A DNA stretch of 64,000 nucleotides from Nansenia antarctica (GCA_963989245.1 OZ022345.1:29882870-29946869); one strand, 5' to 3'. Shown: positions 1-10,479, counted from the first letter of the stretch. Notes: generated from the sequence alone by a model not told the origin. A program made the numbers and translations.

Positions 1-318
1 CTACCTTTATACTACTGATGTTTACATTACTACCTTTATACTACTGATGTTACATTACTACCTTTATACTACTGATGTTACATTACTACCTTTATACTAC
101 TGATGTTTACATTACTACCTTTGACCTACTGATGTTTACATTACTACCTTTGACCTACTGATGTTTACATTACTACCTTTGACCTACTGATGTTTACATT
201 ACTACCTTTGACCTACTGATGTTTACATTACTACCTTTATACTACTGATGTTTACATTACTACCTTTGTACTACTGATGTTTACATTACTACCTTTATAC
301 TACTGATGTTTACATTAC
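1..318. repeat. Minisatellite, about 27-29 bp unit
   Basis: Eleven or so tandem copies of a unit reading CTACTGATGTTTACATTA plus CTACCTTT(ATA/GAC). Two unit variants (tttatacta and tttgaccta) occur in blocks, as expected from unequal exchange. The array runs off the left edge of the window, and the LTR at 319 begins directly at its end. Confidence 0.9.
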
Positions 319-905
319 TGTTACGTTTTGGTATAGAGTTCTAGATGTTGGTCCCATGTGCGGTGCAGCTCAGATGAATGGAGGTCGAGACAGTAATAAA
401 ATAAGTTTCTCTTTACTGAGATAGGCAATGATCAGTCACAACAGGACAAGGATATAGAATCAAAAGTAAAGGGGAGCAAGCAAGGCTCTGAGTAACGAGT
501 AAATAATAATAGCGGATACAAAACAACTAGCGTATCGACAAAACAAAAGGAGAGCAATCAAGGCTCCATCAGCTAACCGCAAGAATAATGCAAACACAAT
601 GAAAATAACAAACACTATATACAGTCACTATACCTGGGAACAGCGACAGGTAAATAAAGTCCTCCAGGACAGAACGGACCGAGTCAAAATAGCAGACACG
701 GTATCTTCCATATGACAAGCAAGGGTTCTCATCACATCAACAAGCACGAACAACTGACAAGGGAACAGGGAAATGGGACACACCTAAATACACATACAAA
801 CACTCACAGGTGACAATGATTATGCAATTAGTCCAGGGCATGAGTAATGCACTTCGACCAGCAGGAGGCATCGGGGAGTGATCCTCGCTGACCCCCCTCG
901 TAACA
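319..905 (-). repeat. 3' LTR of a minus-strand Ty3/gypsy element
   Basis: The segment is bounded by the inverted ends TGTTACG and CGTAACA, the normal termini of an LTR. It lies directly downstream, in minus-strand sense, of the integrase reading frame. A C-rich run at 906-919 on + (purine-rich on -) sits where the polypurine tract should be. No second LTR copy is in the window because the element is 5' truncated near 2786. Confidence 0.7.
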
Positions 906-919
906 GTGCCCCCCCCCCC
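906..919 (-). other. Polypurine tract of the gypsy fragment
   Basis: On the minus strand this is a run of G ending in CAC, directly before the LTR start TGTTACG. It is the usual primer site for plus-strand DNA synthesis in LTR retrotransposons. The assignment rests on position. Confidence 0.6.
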
Positions 920-1122
920 GACGAACGGCACCAGAAGTTCACCCGGGTGCCTCGGGATGAAGCCGGCAAAAGTCCGTAATGAGGCTCAGATCCAGTATAT
1001 CCCGCCGAGGCACCCAGGTACGCTCCTCAGGCCCATATCCCTCCCAGTCCACCAGAAATTGGAGACCCCTCCCCACCTTCCGGCAGTCAATGATTCTGTT
1101 CACCGTGTAGGCCGGCTGTCCA

Positions 1123-2786
1123 TCAATGAGACGGGGCGGGGGGGCAGGGCGGGGTGAGGGAAGTAGGTTTAATTAGGGAGACGTGAAAAGTGGGGTGGAC
1201 CCGCATGGAAGGTGGGAGTTGGAGTTTGTAGGTCACGGTATTGACCCGCCGAACCACTTTGAAGGGACCCACGAACCGTGGAGCCAGCTTCCGTGACTCT
1301 ACCCGGAGGGGAAGATCACGGGTAGAGAGCCAGACCCTCTGGCCAGGACGGAAGACCGGGGCTGGGCGACGCCTGCGGTTAGCCTGGCGTTGGGATCTGT
1401 CCGAGGCTCGCATGAGCGACGCCCTCACCCGCCTCCAGGTACGGTGACAGCGGCTGACATGGGCTTGGACCGAAGGGACTGCTGCTTCCTCCTCCTGCTC
1501 GGGGAATAGGGGAGGCTGATAACCGTATTGGCACTGGAACGGGGAGAGACCAGTGGATGAGCATAGGAGGGTGTTGTGAGCGTATTCAGCCCACGCCAGC
1601 CGCCGACTCCAAGTCGTCGGATTGCCGGAGACATAACACCTCAAAACGCCCTCCAGGTCCTGGTTGACGCGCTCCGTCTGCCCGTTAGATTGAGGATGGA
1701 ACCCGGAGGACAGGCTGACGGAGGCGCCGAGGCTGGTGGCGAAGGCTTTCCAGAACCTGGAGGCGAATTGAGGTCCCCGGTCGGACACCATATCCAGAGA
1801 TAGTCCATGCACTCGGAACACATGCTGGACCATAAGATCCGCAGTCTCTTGGGCCGAGGGGAGTTTGGGAAGGGGAATACTCAGTCAGATAGGGGTAGGG
1901 CCGATATAAAGTCCAGTGAAATATGAGACCAGGGACGTTTGGGGATGGACAGGGGCCGCAGGAGTCCCACCGGCCGTTGCCGGGAGGTCTTACTGCGAGC
2001 GCATAGAGGACAGGCTGCCACAAAGGCCCGCGTATCCCTCTCTGCTGTGGGCCACCAGAACCTCCTCCGAATGAAGTCCAATGTCCTGGTGGCCCCCGGA
2101 TGGCTGGTGAGGGAGGACGCGTGTGCCCACTGCAGCAGCCGTGCACGCGCAGTCTTCGGCACGCCCGGGTCGGGCTCCCGCCTCAACGCCGTCCTCACCA
2201 CCCTGTCGATCCCCCAGGAAACGGGGGCGACGACCAGGCCAGTGGGGATGATGGAGTCTGTACTCTCCACCAGGTCCACAGGATCGAACTGCCTAGACAG
2301 CGCGACGGGCTTGATGTTCTTGGAGCCCGGCCTGTAGGAGATCGTAAACTGGAACCTGGTGAAGAATAGTGCCCACCTCACCTGTCGAGAGTTCAGTCGC
2401 TTGGCTCCCTGGATGTATGCCAGGTTTTTGTGATCCGTCCACACGAGGAAAGGGTACCCGGACCCCTCCAACCAGTGCCTCCACTCCTCCAGCGCGAGTT
2501 TGATCGCCAGCAGCTCCCGGTTCCCCAAGTCATAATTCCGCTCAGCTGCGGACAGGCGACGGGGAAAAAAGGCACATGGGTGAGTCTTACTGTCTTTAGT
2601 ACACCTTTGTGAGAGAACCGCCCCCACCGCAATGTCTGAAGCGTCCACCTCCACTACAAACGGTTGGGACGGGTCCGGGTGAACCAGGATGGGAGCTGAG
2701 GTGAAGCGCTGTTTTAATCCCGTGAAAGCGGTCTCAGCCTCCGGGGACCAAGAAAAGGGGCGTAGGCTAGTCTGGGTGAATACTTT
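1123..2786 (-). pseudogene. Truncated Ty3/gypsy pol: RNase H and integrase remnant
   Basis: Two minus-strand frames make up the 3' half of a gypsy polyprotein. Frame 2654-1881 carries RNase H (EVDASDIAVGAVLSQR, then NRELLAIKLALEEW and TDHKNLAY), the H-H-C-C integrase zinc finger (SHPG...CPLCARSK) and the first integrase aspartate region (HISLDF). Frame 1833-1123 carries the next catalytic part (DMVSDRGPQFASRFWKAF, HPQSNGQTERVNQ) and a chromodomain-like tail (PRFVGPFKVVRRVN). The two are separated by a stop and a short deletion near 1834-1880. The last RNase H acidic residue (normally D in DALSR) reads V in KPVALSR. Protease and reverse transcriptase are missing; homology stops near 2786. This is a dead copy. 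Confidence 0.85.
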
Positions 2787-3021
2787 AAAAGTTGGCGAAT
2801 CCTAAATCCTTATGGACACGGCGGGTTACCCTGGTCAGATGCTAAACTGCATTTCATTGCATTGTACTTGTACTCTGCGATGACAATACAGTTGAATGTG
2901 ATGTAATAAGCATCACATTAATGCACACAGGAAGAATGACAGCAGAGTACCAACAAAACAACCAAGTTAACAAGTTAACAAAGCATCATACAAAGTTTTC
3001 AACCATAACCCACACACACAC
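2787..3021 (+). repeat. LINE 3' tail fragment and unassigned DNA
   Basis: The stretch at about 2840-2905 (cattgtacttgtactctg, then gatgacaatacagttgaat) has the form of a fish LINE 3' tail with a near-polyadenylation signal. The rest, up to the CACACACACA run at 3010, is AT-rich with no recognisable feature. Confidence 0.4.
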
Positions 3022-3340
3022 ACATGGTTGCCAGACTGAAGACCAAGGGTGATGGAGCATTCCAAACCGTGGTTCCCAGGCTCTGGGATGCTCTGCCCTT
3101 GGATCTTAGATCAGCGGTCTCGGTCGAGGCTTGTCCTTGGCTAACCCCAAAAGCCTGTCTGTCTGTGTCCTGTTGATTGTTGTACACTTGTTGTTTGTTA
3201 CTTGTTCTTATTTTCACTTGTTTGCTTATTTTAACCTCCTATTACTTTTCCTATTTTATTATGTTCTTGTATATGTAAAGCACTTTGTGACCCCTGGTCT
3301 GGGATAGGTGCTATAGAAATACATTTTACTTACTTACTTA
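3022..3340 (+). repeat. 3' end of an L2/CR1-like LINE, 5' truncated
   Basis: The + strand encodes a short C-terminal LINE motif of the form RLKTKGDGAFQT..PRLWDALPLDLRSAVSVEA, with a deletion after VEA. An AT-rich 3' UTR follows, ending in (ACTT)n at 3325-3342. A longer copy of the same family is at 16190-16395. The tail agaaatacattttacttac is typical of L2-type elements that end in a short tandem repeat. Confidence 0.7.
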
Positions 3341-3342
3341 CA

Positions 3343-3671
3343 CGTGCACACTCTCTCTCTTTCTCTCACTCTCACATACACACACACTCTGTCTTTCTCT
3401 CACTCTCACACACACACACACACACTCTGTCTTTCTCTCACTCTCACACACACACACACACACACTCTGTCTTTCTCTCACTCTCACACACACACACACA
3501 CACACACACTGTCTTTCTCTCACTCTCACACACACTCTGTCTTTCTCTCACTCTCACACACACACACACACTCTCTCTCTTTCTCTCACTCACACACACA
3601 CACACACACTCTCTCTTTCTCTCACTCTTACACATGCACATGTGCACACACTCTCTCTTTCTTTCACTCTC

Positions 3672-3705
<34 letters not shown>

Positions 3706-3748
3706 CTCTCACACTCTCTCTTTCTCTCACTCTCACATACACACACAC

Positions 3749-3789
<41 letters not shown>

Positions 3790-3790
3790 A
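3343..3790. repeat. Compound (CA)n/(CT)n microsatellite
   Basis: Alternating blocks of CACACA and CTCTCTTTCTCTCACT, in a rough higher-order period of 40-55 bp. Reading frames across it are low-complexity artefacts. Confidence 0.95.
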
Positions 3791-3845
3791 CTGAACCACA
3801 GGTTGACCTGCTAGTCCACCTGGTGGAAAGGTTGCAGCAGCAGTG

Positions 3846-3846
<1 letters not shown>

Positions 3847-3918
<72 letters not shown>
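3847..3918. repeat. (TG)n microsatellite upstream of il2
   Basis: About 36 uninterrupted TG dinucleotides end some 165 bp before the il2 TATA box. Alternating purine-pyrimidine runs of this length can adopt Z-DNA. Any effect on il2 is inference. Confidence 0.95.
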
Positions 3919-3919
<1 letters not shown>

Positions 3920-3976
3920 CGGTGCTGAGGACACCAGAGGGTTTTCACCATCCTGTCTGAAAAACTCCAGTCCTCT

Positions 3977-4092
3977 TGACTCATCAAGGAAGGAAACAAA
4001 CTGGCGACTGGCTGAGTTAATATCTAGAGTCCTGCCCACCCCTTTTCCACACGCAGAACCCCAATGTCATGAACCAGAGCCGCTCATATAAG
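3977..4092 (+). promoter_or_regulatory. il2: il2 proximal promoter: AP-1, NFAT-like sites, TATA box
   Basis: Visible motifs are a perfect AP-1 core TGACTCA at 3977-3983, an NFAT core GGAAA at 3992-3996, a reversed NFAT-type core TTTTCC at 4043-4048, an AP-1-like TGAGTTA near 4012, and a TATA-like CATATAAG at 4085-4092. The predicted transcription start is near 4115-4120, leaving a 5' UTR of about 60 nt. Mammalian IL2 promoters are driven by NFAT with AP-1 after T-cell activation, so the set is what an activation-induced il2 should carry. The sites were found by eye. Confidence 0.6.
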
Positions 4093-4178
4093 AGGAGGAG
4101 AGACAAGCAGCCATCACACTGAGGACCTTCACTAGTGTTGTTGCATCTGACAGGACTCTGCCTCCAACCCTCTCCACC

Positions 4179-4371
4179 ATGGCTCTCCTCAGGACCGTGT
4201 TTGTGCTGCTCTGTCTCTCAGGCTGGGTCCGACCCGCTCCCATAGACCCCTGGCACCACTCGATGCTGAAAACACAGCTGGATGAACTGAAAGAGGTTCC
4301 GTGTCAGGTAAGTTGACCTCAACAACATTGGGTTAGGGTTAGGCTGTTAGGGGTAGGGTTAAAGCAATAAC

Positions 4372-4457
<86 letters not shown>

Positions 4458-5425
4458 TTATATTTATATAGTGCTTTTCCGGGGGCTCAAAGACGCTGAC
4501 ATAGGGGAATATTATTTAAAATAAGCAAAAGTATCTGCCAACAGACTTTTCACTTGCCAAGATCTTCTTCAAACAAGTCAAATCTTAAAACTAGTGCAGT
4601 CAGACAAAAAACAAGCATATCTTGCCTTGATTTAAGATAGTTAACCTTACTTAGATTTACTTTTTGCAGTGTGTGGCCTTGTGGTTGAACTGACGTGTGT
4701 TCCCTCCTCCTAGGGCGCCCTCTTCTACACTCCAACCCACATAGAGGTAAGGATCAGATTACTAACACCACCTACCACACCTCTGACACAACTATCACAC
4801 CACTAACACCAACTATCACACCTCTATAACCAACTATCACACCTCTAACACCAACTATCACACCTCTAACACCAACTATCACACCTCTAACACCAACTAT
4901 CACACCTCTATAACCAACTATCACACCTCTAACACCAACTATCACACCTCTAACACCAACTATCACACCTCTAACACCAACTATCACACCTCTATAACCA
5001 ACTATCACACTTCTAACACCAACTATCACACCTCTAACACCAACTATCACACTTCTAACACCAACTATCACACCTCTATAACCAACTATCACACCTCTAA
5101 CACCAACTATCACACCTCTATAACCAACTATCACACCTCTAACACCAACTATCACACCTCTATAACCAACTATCACACCTCTAACACCAACTATCACACC
5201 TCTAACACCAACTATCACATCTCTATAACCAACTATCACATCTCTATAACCAACTATCACACCTCTATAACCAACTATCACACCTCTATAACCAACTATC
5301 ACACCTCTATAACCAACTATCACACCTCTATAACCAACTATCACACTGCTGACACCAACTATCACACTTCTGACACAACTATCACACTGCTAACACCAAC
5401 TATCACAATTTCTTTTCCATTTGTG

Positions 5426-5469
<44 letters not shown>

Positions 5470-5760
5470 CAGGAGGACAGGGAGGTGGGGGCTGCTCTGG
5501 AGTGCTCTATGGCCCAGCTGCAGAAGATGCTAAAGGAGTGTGACTGGAGCAGCCAGGACAAGGACCTGGTCCAGATCGCCAACGACACCGTGCATGTCAT
5601 CATCACCTCACAGACCAGGCCCCCCCCCACAGGACCTCCTCAGACCAGGGTGACACTAGCCCCGCCCCCCTGTCTGCCTCAGACCACCCCCCAGAGAGGA
5701 CTGACTGACTTCCTGGACAATATCCACACGCTGGTCCAGAGGCTCAGCCTGATCTCCTGA
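4179..5760 (+). CDS. il2: Interleukin-2-like gamma-chain cytokine, three coding exons
   Basis: Exons are 4179-4307, 4714-4746 and 5473-5760, all phase 0 with GT-AG ends (gtaagt/ctag, gtaagg/acag). They encode 149 residues, close to the length of mammalian IL-2. Residues 1-20 form a signal peptide (hydrophobic VFVLLCL, cut near RPA-PID). Residues 28-43 are a helix A candidate. Exon 2 encodes GALFYTPTHIE, resembling the LYT segment of IL-15 and fish IL-2. Exon 3 holds helices B-D. Mature cysteines are 42, 65, 77 and 121; C65 and C121 fit the IL-2 disulfide pair. A glycosylation sequon NDT is at residue 91. The secreted product would act on T and NK cells through the common gamma chain. The kozak is ACCATGG. 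Mammalian IL2 has a third intron that is absent here. The tail-to-tail adad1 neighbour favours il2 over il15 or il21. Confidence 0.83.
4371..4495. repeat. (ATA)n plus short L2/SINE tail in il2 intron 1
   Basis: About 27 AAT units (4371-4453) are followed by tatttatatagtgcttttcc and ggggctcaaagacgctgac. On the minus strand this reads as a retroposon 3' end terminating in the trinucleotide run. The same tail occurs at 14828-14890 and 55632-55690. Just upstream (4328-4365) there are a few GGGTTA-like units. Confidence 0.75.
4755..5407. repeat. 21-bp minisatellite filling il2 intron 2
   Basis: About 30 copies of CTAACACCAACTATCACACCT, with a second unit type CTATAACCAACTATCACACCT. The period is a multiple of three without stops, so the minus strand shows a 197-aa frame of VIVGYRG/VIVGVRG repeats. 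That frame lies wholly in the intron and is not a gene. Confidence 0.95.
5425..5470. repeat. (TG)n abutting the il2 exon 3 acceptor
   Basis: TG repeats run to within three bases of the acceptor (gtgac-ag at 5468-5472). They take the place of a normal pyrimidine tract. Repeat length could change the efficiency of exon 3 use. Confidence 0.9.
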
Positions 5761-6075
5761 TCTGGTGGACTAAATATATGTCCTTATGATACCTGACAGA
5801 CAGAGGGAAGGAGGGAAAGAAGGGAGGAGGGAGGAGAGACGCTGTATGTCTGTCAGGTCATTTCTTCAGTACGATGCTGTGAAGAATATGTTGTAGTTCT
5901 CAATGTCAGTTTTAAAAGCGTCAGAATGTATAAGACATAACCTCTAATTAAGTTATCTATTTAATAATTTATTATATATTATTTATAAGATCTTTGTTTG
6001 TTATGTTTAAGATATGTTGTTTTTATTCACATGCACTGGTCTGGAACATTTGCAATAAAGCTTAATTGAATATTG
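5761..6075 (+). promoter_or_regulatory. il2: il2 3' UTR with AU-rich instability elements
   Basis: The 3' UTR of about 315 nt contains ATTTA at 5959-5963, 5967-5971 and 5981-5985 within a strongly AT-rich block, as in short-lived cytokine mRNAs. These elements recruit decay factors in known cytokines. Their activity here is inferred. Confidence 0.75.
6054..6059 (+). terminator. il2: il2 polyadenylation signal AATAAA
   Basis: A canonical AATAAA lies about 295 nt after the stop codon. A T/GT-rich stretch follows at 6078-6090 (catttgttgtttttcat), so cleavage is expected near 6070-6078. Confidence 0.8.
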
Positions 6076-6130
6076 ATCATTTGTTGTTTTTCATTTCAAT
6101 GGTAAAACACAACACAACCATCATACTAGT

Positions 6131-6131
6131 A

Positions 6132-6192
<61 letters not shown>
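6131..6192. repeat. (TA)n microsatellite
   Basis: About 30 TA units at the left border of the Tc1/mariner-like element. This fits insertion into TA dinucleotides. Confidence 0.95.
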
Positions 6193-6195
<3 letters not shown>

Positions 6196-7112
6196 TGATG
6201 CTTGAAAGTATGTGAACCCCTTGTGCAATTATATTGTTTTTTATTTTTTACCATGAAATCTTTATTTAATCAGAACCAGTCTTTTTTATCTGACATAACA
6301 GGTTTATATTTACCAATTCCATGTGTTGGTTTAGAGGGAATCATGTGTGTAGTAGAAAAACTAAATGATAAAGAAATGAGTGCCGGTGCAAAAATAAGTG
6401 AACCTCTTCAGTCAACAGCTTGTGGCACCTCCATTAGCAGCGATAACTTGTAAAGTTAGTAAACAGTAAAACAAACAGATAAACAGATAAAAGTAAACAG
6501 ATAACTTGTAAAGGAGTAAACAGTAAAAGTAGTGAGGTTTGAGTGGTGTCTGGCAAGAACTGCCCGCTTCGGCAGATCTCAACTGGATCAGAACTTTGAC
6601 TTGGCCAATCCAAAACACAAATCTTCTTTATCCTGAGCCATTCTTTGGTAGATTTGTTTGAATGCTTTGGGTCGTTGTTTTGTTGAAAGACCCATTTTCA
6701 GCCCAGCTTTAGCTCCTTGACTGATAGCTTGAAGTTCTATTCAAAAATCTCCTGGTATACCTCAGAATTCATGGTTACCTTAATGACGTGGAGTCGCCAG
6801 GTCCAGAGGTGGAAAAGCAGCCCCAGATCGTGACATTCCACCACCATGCTTGACTGTTGGGATCAGGTTCTTTTGGTGGTAGGCAGTGTTGGGTTTTTTG
6901 TCAAACATAGTGGATTTGATTGTGACCAAAAAGGTAAATTTTGGACTCGTCTGTCCAGAGAATGGACTTCCAGAAACCTTCATGCTTGTCCAGATGGTCT
7001 CCGGCAAAGTTAAGAAGGGCAGTTTGGTTATGGAATTGGTCAATATAAACCTGTTATGTCAGATAAAAAAGACTGGTTCTGATGAAATAAAGATTTCATG
7101 GTAAAAACTACA
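6193..7112. mobile_element. Non-autonomous Tc1/mariner-like element, right end truncated
   Basis: Starts with TA-CAGTGATGCTTGAAAG and has long inverted repeats: 6248-6310 pairs with 7042-7105. The outer 50 bp of the right repeat are missing and it joins hAT sequence at about 7113. The internal part (for example tggacttccagaaaccttc at about 6963) resembles a decayed Tc1 transposase region on the minus strand, without an intact frame. Confidence 0.7.
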
Positions 7113-7114
7113 AA

Positions 7115-7710
7115 TCTATGATTGATTTACTTCCTCAAAATCCAACTGCTGACTGCTGACTGCTGCATCACTGCAAGCCCCACTAAGTAACTATTTGCCG
7201 TCCCCTCAGCCGAAGGCCCGACGAGTAATCCATCACAACAGTCGACCGACGACGACCACGGCGACTCCCCTCACGAAAACATTCGGAAAGTATCGTAACT
7301 CGTACTTTCATTCCGCGTATCGCGTATCGCACGGTTCACCCACGTGAAAATTCAGTCCTGAACGACTCTTCGCTAAAAGGAAAAACAACACCAAGGGACA
7401 CGTTTCTTTTCTCTGAAGCTTTCAAACGTTCAGACGTTTGTTTTAAAAAAAAGACTTTGTTGCACAATCAAAATAATGAGCTATTTAAAGTGATAGCCTA
7501 CAACATCCTCTACCATGGTTGAAATTGAGGACAGTATTAACAGCAGTCAAGAGAGCAGTGATGATGATGATGATTAAGCTTGTAGCATAAATAAATGCTT
7601 AGGCTGTAACTTTTTGTTGAAAAGTTGATTTCAGTGTTTACAGAACAGAGCAGTGCTTAAAGAGATGTCCGTTTATTTCATTGTGTTTAAAGAACAGACA
7701 TTCAGTTAGT
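7115..7710. mobile_element. Left part of a hAT element (copy 1), 5' truncated
   Basis: This segment matches 24250-24890 of the complete copy at 24143-25175, but its left terminus is missing. It is followed by a second hAT inserted at an 8-bp duplicated target (CAGTTAGT at 7703-7710 and 10480-10487). The rest of the element resumes at 10480. Confidence 0.85.
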
Positions 7711-7907
7711 CAAAGACATATTACTGAATGGGCCTACCAGGCCCAGGCCCAGGGGCCCCAGAGATCAGGGGGCCCTTTGCATTTCTTGTCGCAGGGATGC
7801 CGGTAGAAAATGTCCTACTGTAACTGGGACAAATGAGATTCCTTATATGAACGTTAAAAAACTATTTTGAATATACTTTTGAAATTACTATTTTGAACAA
7901 TTTTATA

Positions 7908-8961
7908 GGGGCCTCATTCATAAAAAAGTACTTGAACGTCATCTTTGACTTTCACGTAAGCACAGTTTTCTAAACGGACGTAAGCATTATTTATAAAACG
8001 GGCTGAGATGGTTTAAAGTTGCGTACGTGCTTCCTTCTATAAATACCAAATATACTTGGAATTGAACGCAGGTTTGTATTAACGCCTGTGATAGAGGCTC
8101 AATTATAGCGGCTGAATTAAGACAAGTGCTATAATATAGGGTAGGCGTTCGTCTGGAAGTGGGAGAGGGCAGAGAAGGGTGGCTTCTCGGTAAGTTGCGT
8201 TTGTAACGTTTGATCATGACAACTAACCAGGCAAATGCTTAAACTCAGTAGGCTACTCAAGTTGTAAAAGAAAATCAGGGGAGGTGGTGGATTTTATCAT
8301 ATGAGGACAATTTTAGCATCCCCTCAGCGTCAGTGACTTCAGTGTCAGTAAAAATGTCATTGCATGTGTGCGTGCCCCCTCGCACCTTGAAATAGCAGTA
8401 ATACCACGTTCATTGATATAACGTATGGAAAGAGGGGAGGGCAGTTTTAGAAGGGGGACGATTTTGACTGTTTTCATCCCGCCTCAACTCGAGTGCTGCT
8501 TATACTGTAATAATATAATGGTCTTATTCTTATCAGGTGACATTGAAAACATGATTGCGAACTCCCTTTGCGCACTAGGCATGTTGAAGGGGAGATAGGC
8601 AGCTCCGGAGGGATATAAAGGAAGACTGAAATACAATCATAAACATAAGTTCCCTTTAAATCTTGAATTAAACTCATTTTCTCGGCAGATAACAACATCG
8701 TTCATTTTATTACGAGCCACTTAAACTTCGCATGAATTACAGTAGGCAACGTTTTTCCAGTGCGGCTCACGTGCCTGTAATAACTCCGCATAACCAGAAG
8801 GTAATGTGCGTAAGCAAGTTGAATACGTCGAGCTAAGATCGTTTCCACGATCAAATTGACTCACGTTGAAATTGTATAAATCACTACGTTGACGTGGTTT
8901 TCTACGTACGACACGGGTAAGATCAAACTTTGATCTAAGCACGTTCTATGAATGAGGCCCC
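7908..8961. mobile_element. MITE-like DNA transposon with GGGGCCTCATTCAT ends
   Basis: Terminal inverted repeats GGGGCCTCATTCATA and CTATGAATGAGGCCCC bound a 1054-bp segment without a convincing long frame. Such termini are seen in PIF/Harbinger or ISL2EU-type elements. No clear target duplication was found, so the superfamily is left open. Confidence 0.65.
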
Positions 8962-9198
8962 ACGTCTTACAAAAAAAAGAGAAGCTTGTGTGGGCTACAT
9001 AGTTTCTATAGCCTACTCAGATTCTAATGCGAATACAGGCTACATTCCCATTAGATTAATGAGTAGGCTATAGAAACTAGACACTAGAGGGCGCCATTAA
9101 AGTTTGTGTACTGGGGACAGGTCACGAGGTCACACTGGTGCAGGTCGCGAGGTCAATGTCATTAACAACGAACTTGAGACTGACAACGCACAGGTAAA

Positions 9199-10083
9199 AT
9201 GGAGCACCGTCACACATTAAGTGGAGCAGCTAAACGAAAGATAAAAAAAGAAAAAGAAGCAAAACAATCTGATATTTTACATCATGTTCCTCGAATTTCA
9301 AATTTTTTCAAGAATATTAAAACAAATGAAGAGAACAACATTAGGGTTGCGGTTAGGGCACTTAAATCGTTGCGTGATTTTGTGGCTGCACAAAGAGACC
9401 TTTTTGACAGTTTTGAAAGCGCAGCTCTGAGTATACCGGGTGTCAGCCAGACTTACAGACATGATAGCCATCGCAGAAAGAGACGCAAGACTTTTGCTGA
9501 CGAGAATGGAGAGCAGGATATTGAGCTTGATGGAAGACGCAAGTTTCAGATAGAGACCTTCAATGTTGCCATCGACACGCTTATTCAGAGCCTCGGACAC
9601 CGTCTGGAGGCCTACGGACACATGTGCAGTTTGTTCAATGTGCTTTTCTATGTCAAATCCAATGAGTCCAATGCCTCACTCATTAAAAAGGCAAAAGTTC
9701 TGGCATCTGCATACCCATCTGACCTAGATGGCAGTTTAGCCGATGAACTAATTCAGCTCAGATCTTTTATTAAGGCTGAAGATGATAAAAGCCCACAAGG
9801 ACTACTCCGCGTAATTATCGATTGTGGCCTGCAATCTATGTTTCCAAATGTTTATGTTGCGCTGCGGCTATTTTTTACTCTGCCTGTAACCAATTGCGAA
9901 GGGGAGCGGTCATTCTCTGTGCTGTCCAGGATTAAAAACGAACTGCGGACTAAAATGACGCAACACCGTCTCAAGGCTCTTTCTCTCATGGCAATTGAGA
10001 GCGAACTGACCAAATCACTGGACTTTGATGATATCGTGGATGATTTTGCACGAAGCAGAGCCAGGAAAAAATGCATTGTATAA
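9199..10083 (+). CDS. hAT (ZMYM1-type) transposase remnant, internally deleted, open
   Basis: A 294-aa open frame. The start (residues 1-40: MEHRHTLSGAAKRKIKKEKE, lysine-rich, then a short F-rich segment) matches the N terminus of ZMYM1-like hAT transposases. Residues 210-290 are the C-terminal hAT dimerisation domain (LPVTNCEGERSFSVLSRIKN, then LRTKMTQHRLKALSLMAIES). Full-length relatives are roughly 700-800 residues. The zinc finger and the DDE core with DETTD are missing, so it cannot catalyse transposition. The frame has no stop despite this, which suggests a recent deletion derivative or selection. It could bind full-length transposase through the dimerisation domain; that is inference. 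Confidence 0.75.
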   Translation: MEHRHTLSGAAKRKIKKEKEAKQSDILHHVPRISNFFKNIKTNEENNIRVAVRALKSLRDFVAAQRDLFDSFESAALSIPGVSQTYRHDSHRRKRRKTFADENGEQDIELDGRRKFQIETFNVAIDTLIQSLGHRLEAYGHMCSLFNVLFYVKSNESNASLIKKAKVLASAYPSDLDGSLADELIQLRSFIKAEDDKSPQGLLRVIIDCGLQSMFPNVYVALRLFFTLPVTNCEGERSFSVLSRIKNELRTKMTQHRLKALSLMAIESELTKSLDFDDIVDDFARSRARKKCIV

Positions 10084-10479
10084 GGTAAGACTATTTTATG
10101 ATTAATTTAGTCTTATAAAGCCATCCTGTGGTTGCTATATATGACACCATAGTGTTGCCAATTGTTTTTGTTTGAAAGCGGTGTATTTTGTTACTGTACA
10201 TGTATTTTTGTTGGCTTCAATTGAGTGTGGCATGCCTGTGTTGTAAATCCTGTGTCGTTGAAATACAGGTGAATTTTTTCTAGTTATTGTGCTGTTGGCT
10301 TTGAGTGTTCCTCCGCTGTAAAACCTGTTGAGATGCAGGTGAACGTAGGCTGTCTTATATGCTGTTGGCATTGTGTTTACTTGCGCTCTAAAAAAAAATT
10401 ATGTGTTTGCGCTGGGGAGGGGGGGGGGGCTTTCTACACGTCCAGGCCCAGGGGCCCATTTTTTCATGATCCGTCTATG

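Larger units (their letters stand above)
7711..10479 (+). mobile_element. hAT transposon nested inside another hAT, with target duplication
   Basis: Bounded by the perfect 8-bp duplication CAGTTAGT. Its left end reads CAAAGACATATTACTGAATG and the inverted right end reads CATAGACGGATCATG. They are imperfect inverted repeats that share a GGGCC-rich block about 25 bp in. The empty site is seen in the sister copy at about 24885. The element carries one transposase-derived frame (9199-10083) and a further MITE insertion (7908-8961). It is 2769 bp including that MITE. Confidence 0.88.

Noticed and set aside
4328..4365. Interstitial telomere sequence (GGGTTA)
   Set aside because: Only two or three imperfect units; no array.
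4772..5365. 197-codon minus frame of VIVGYRG repeats
   Set aside because: It is the 21-bp minisatellite of il2 intron 2, open only because the unit is a multiple of three.
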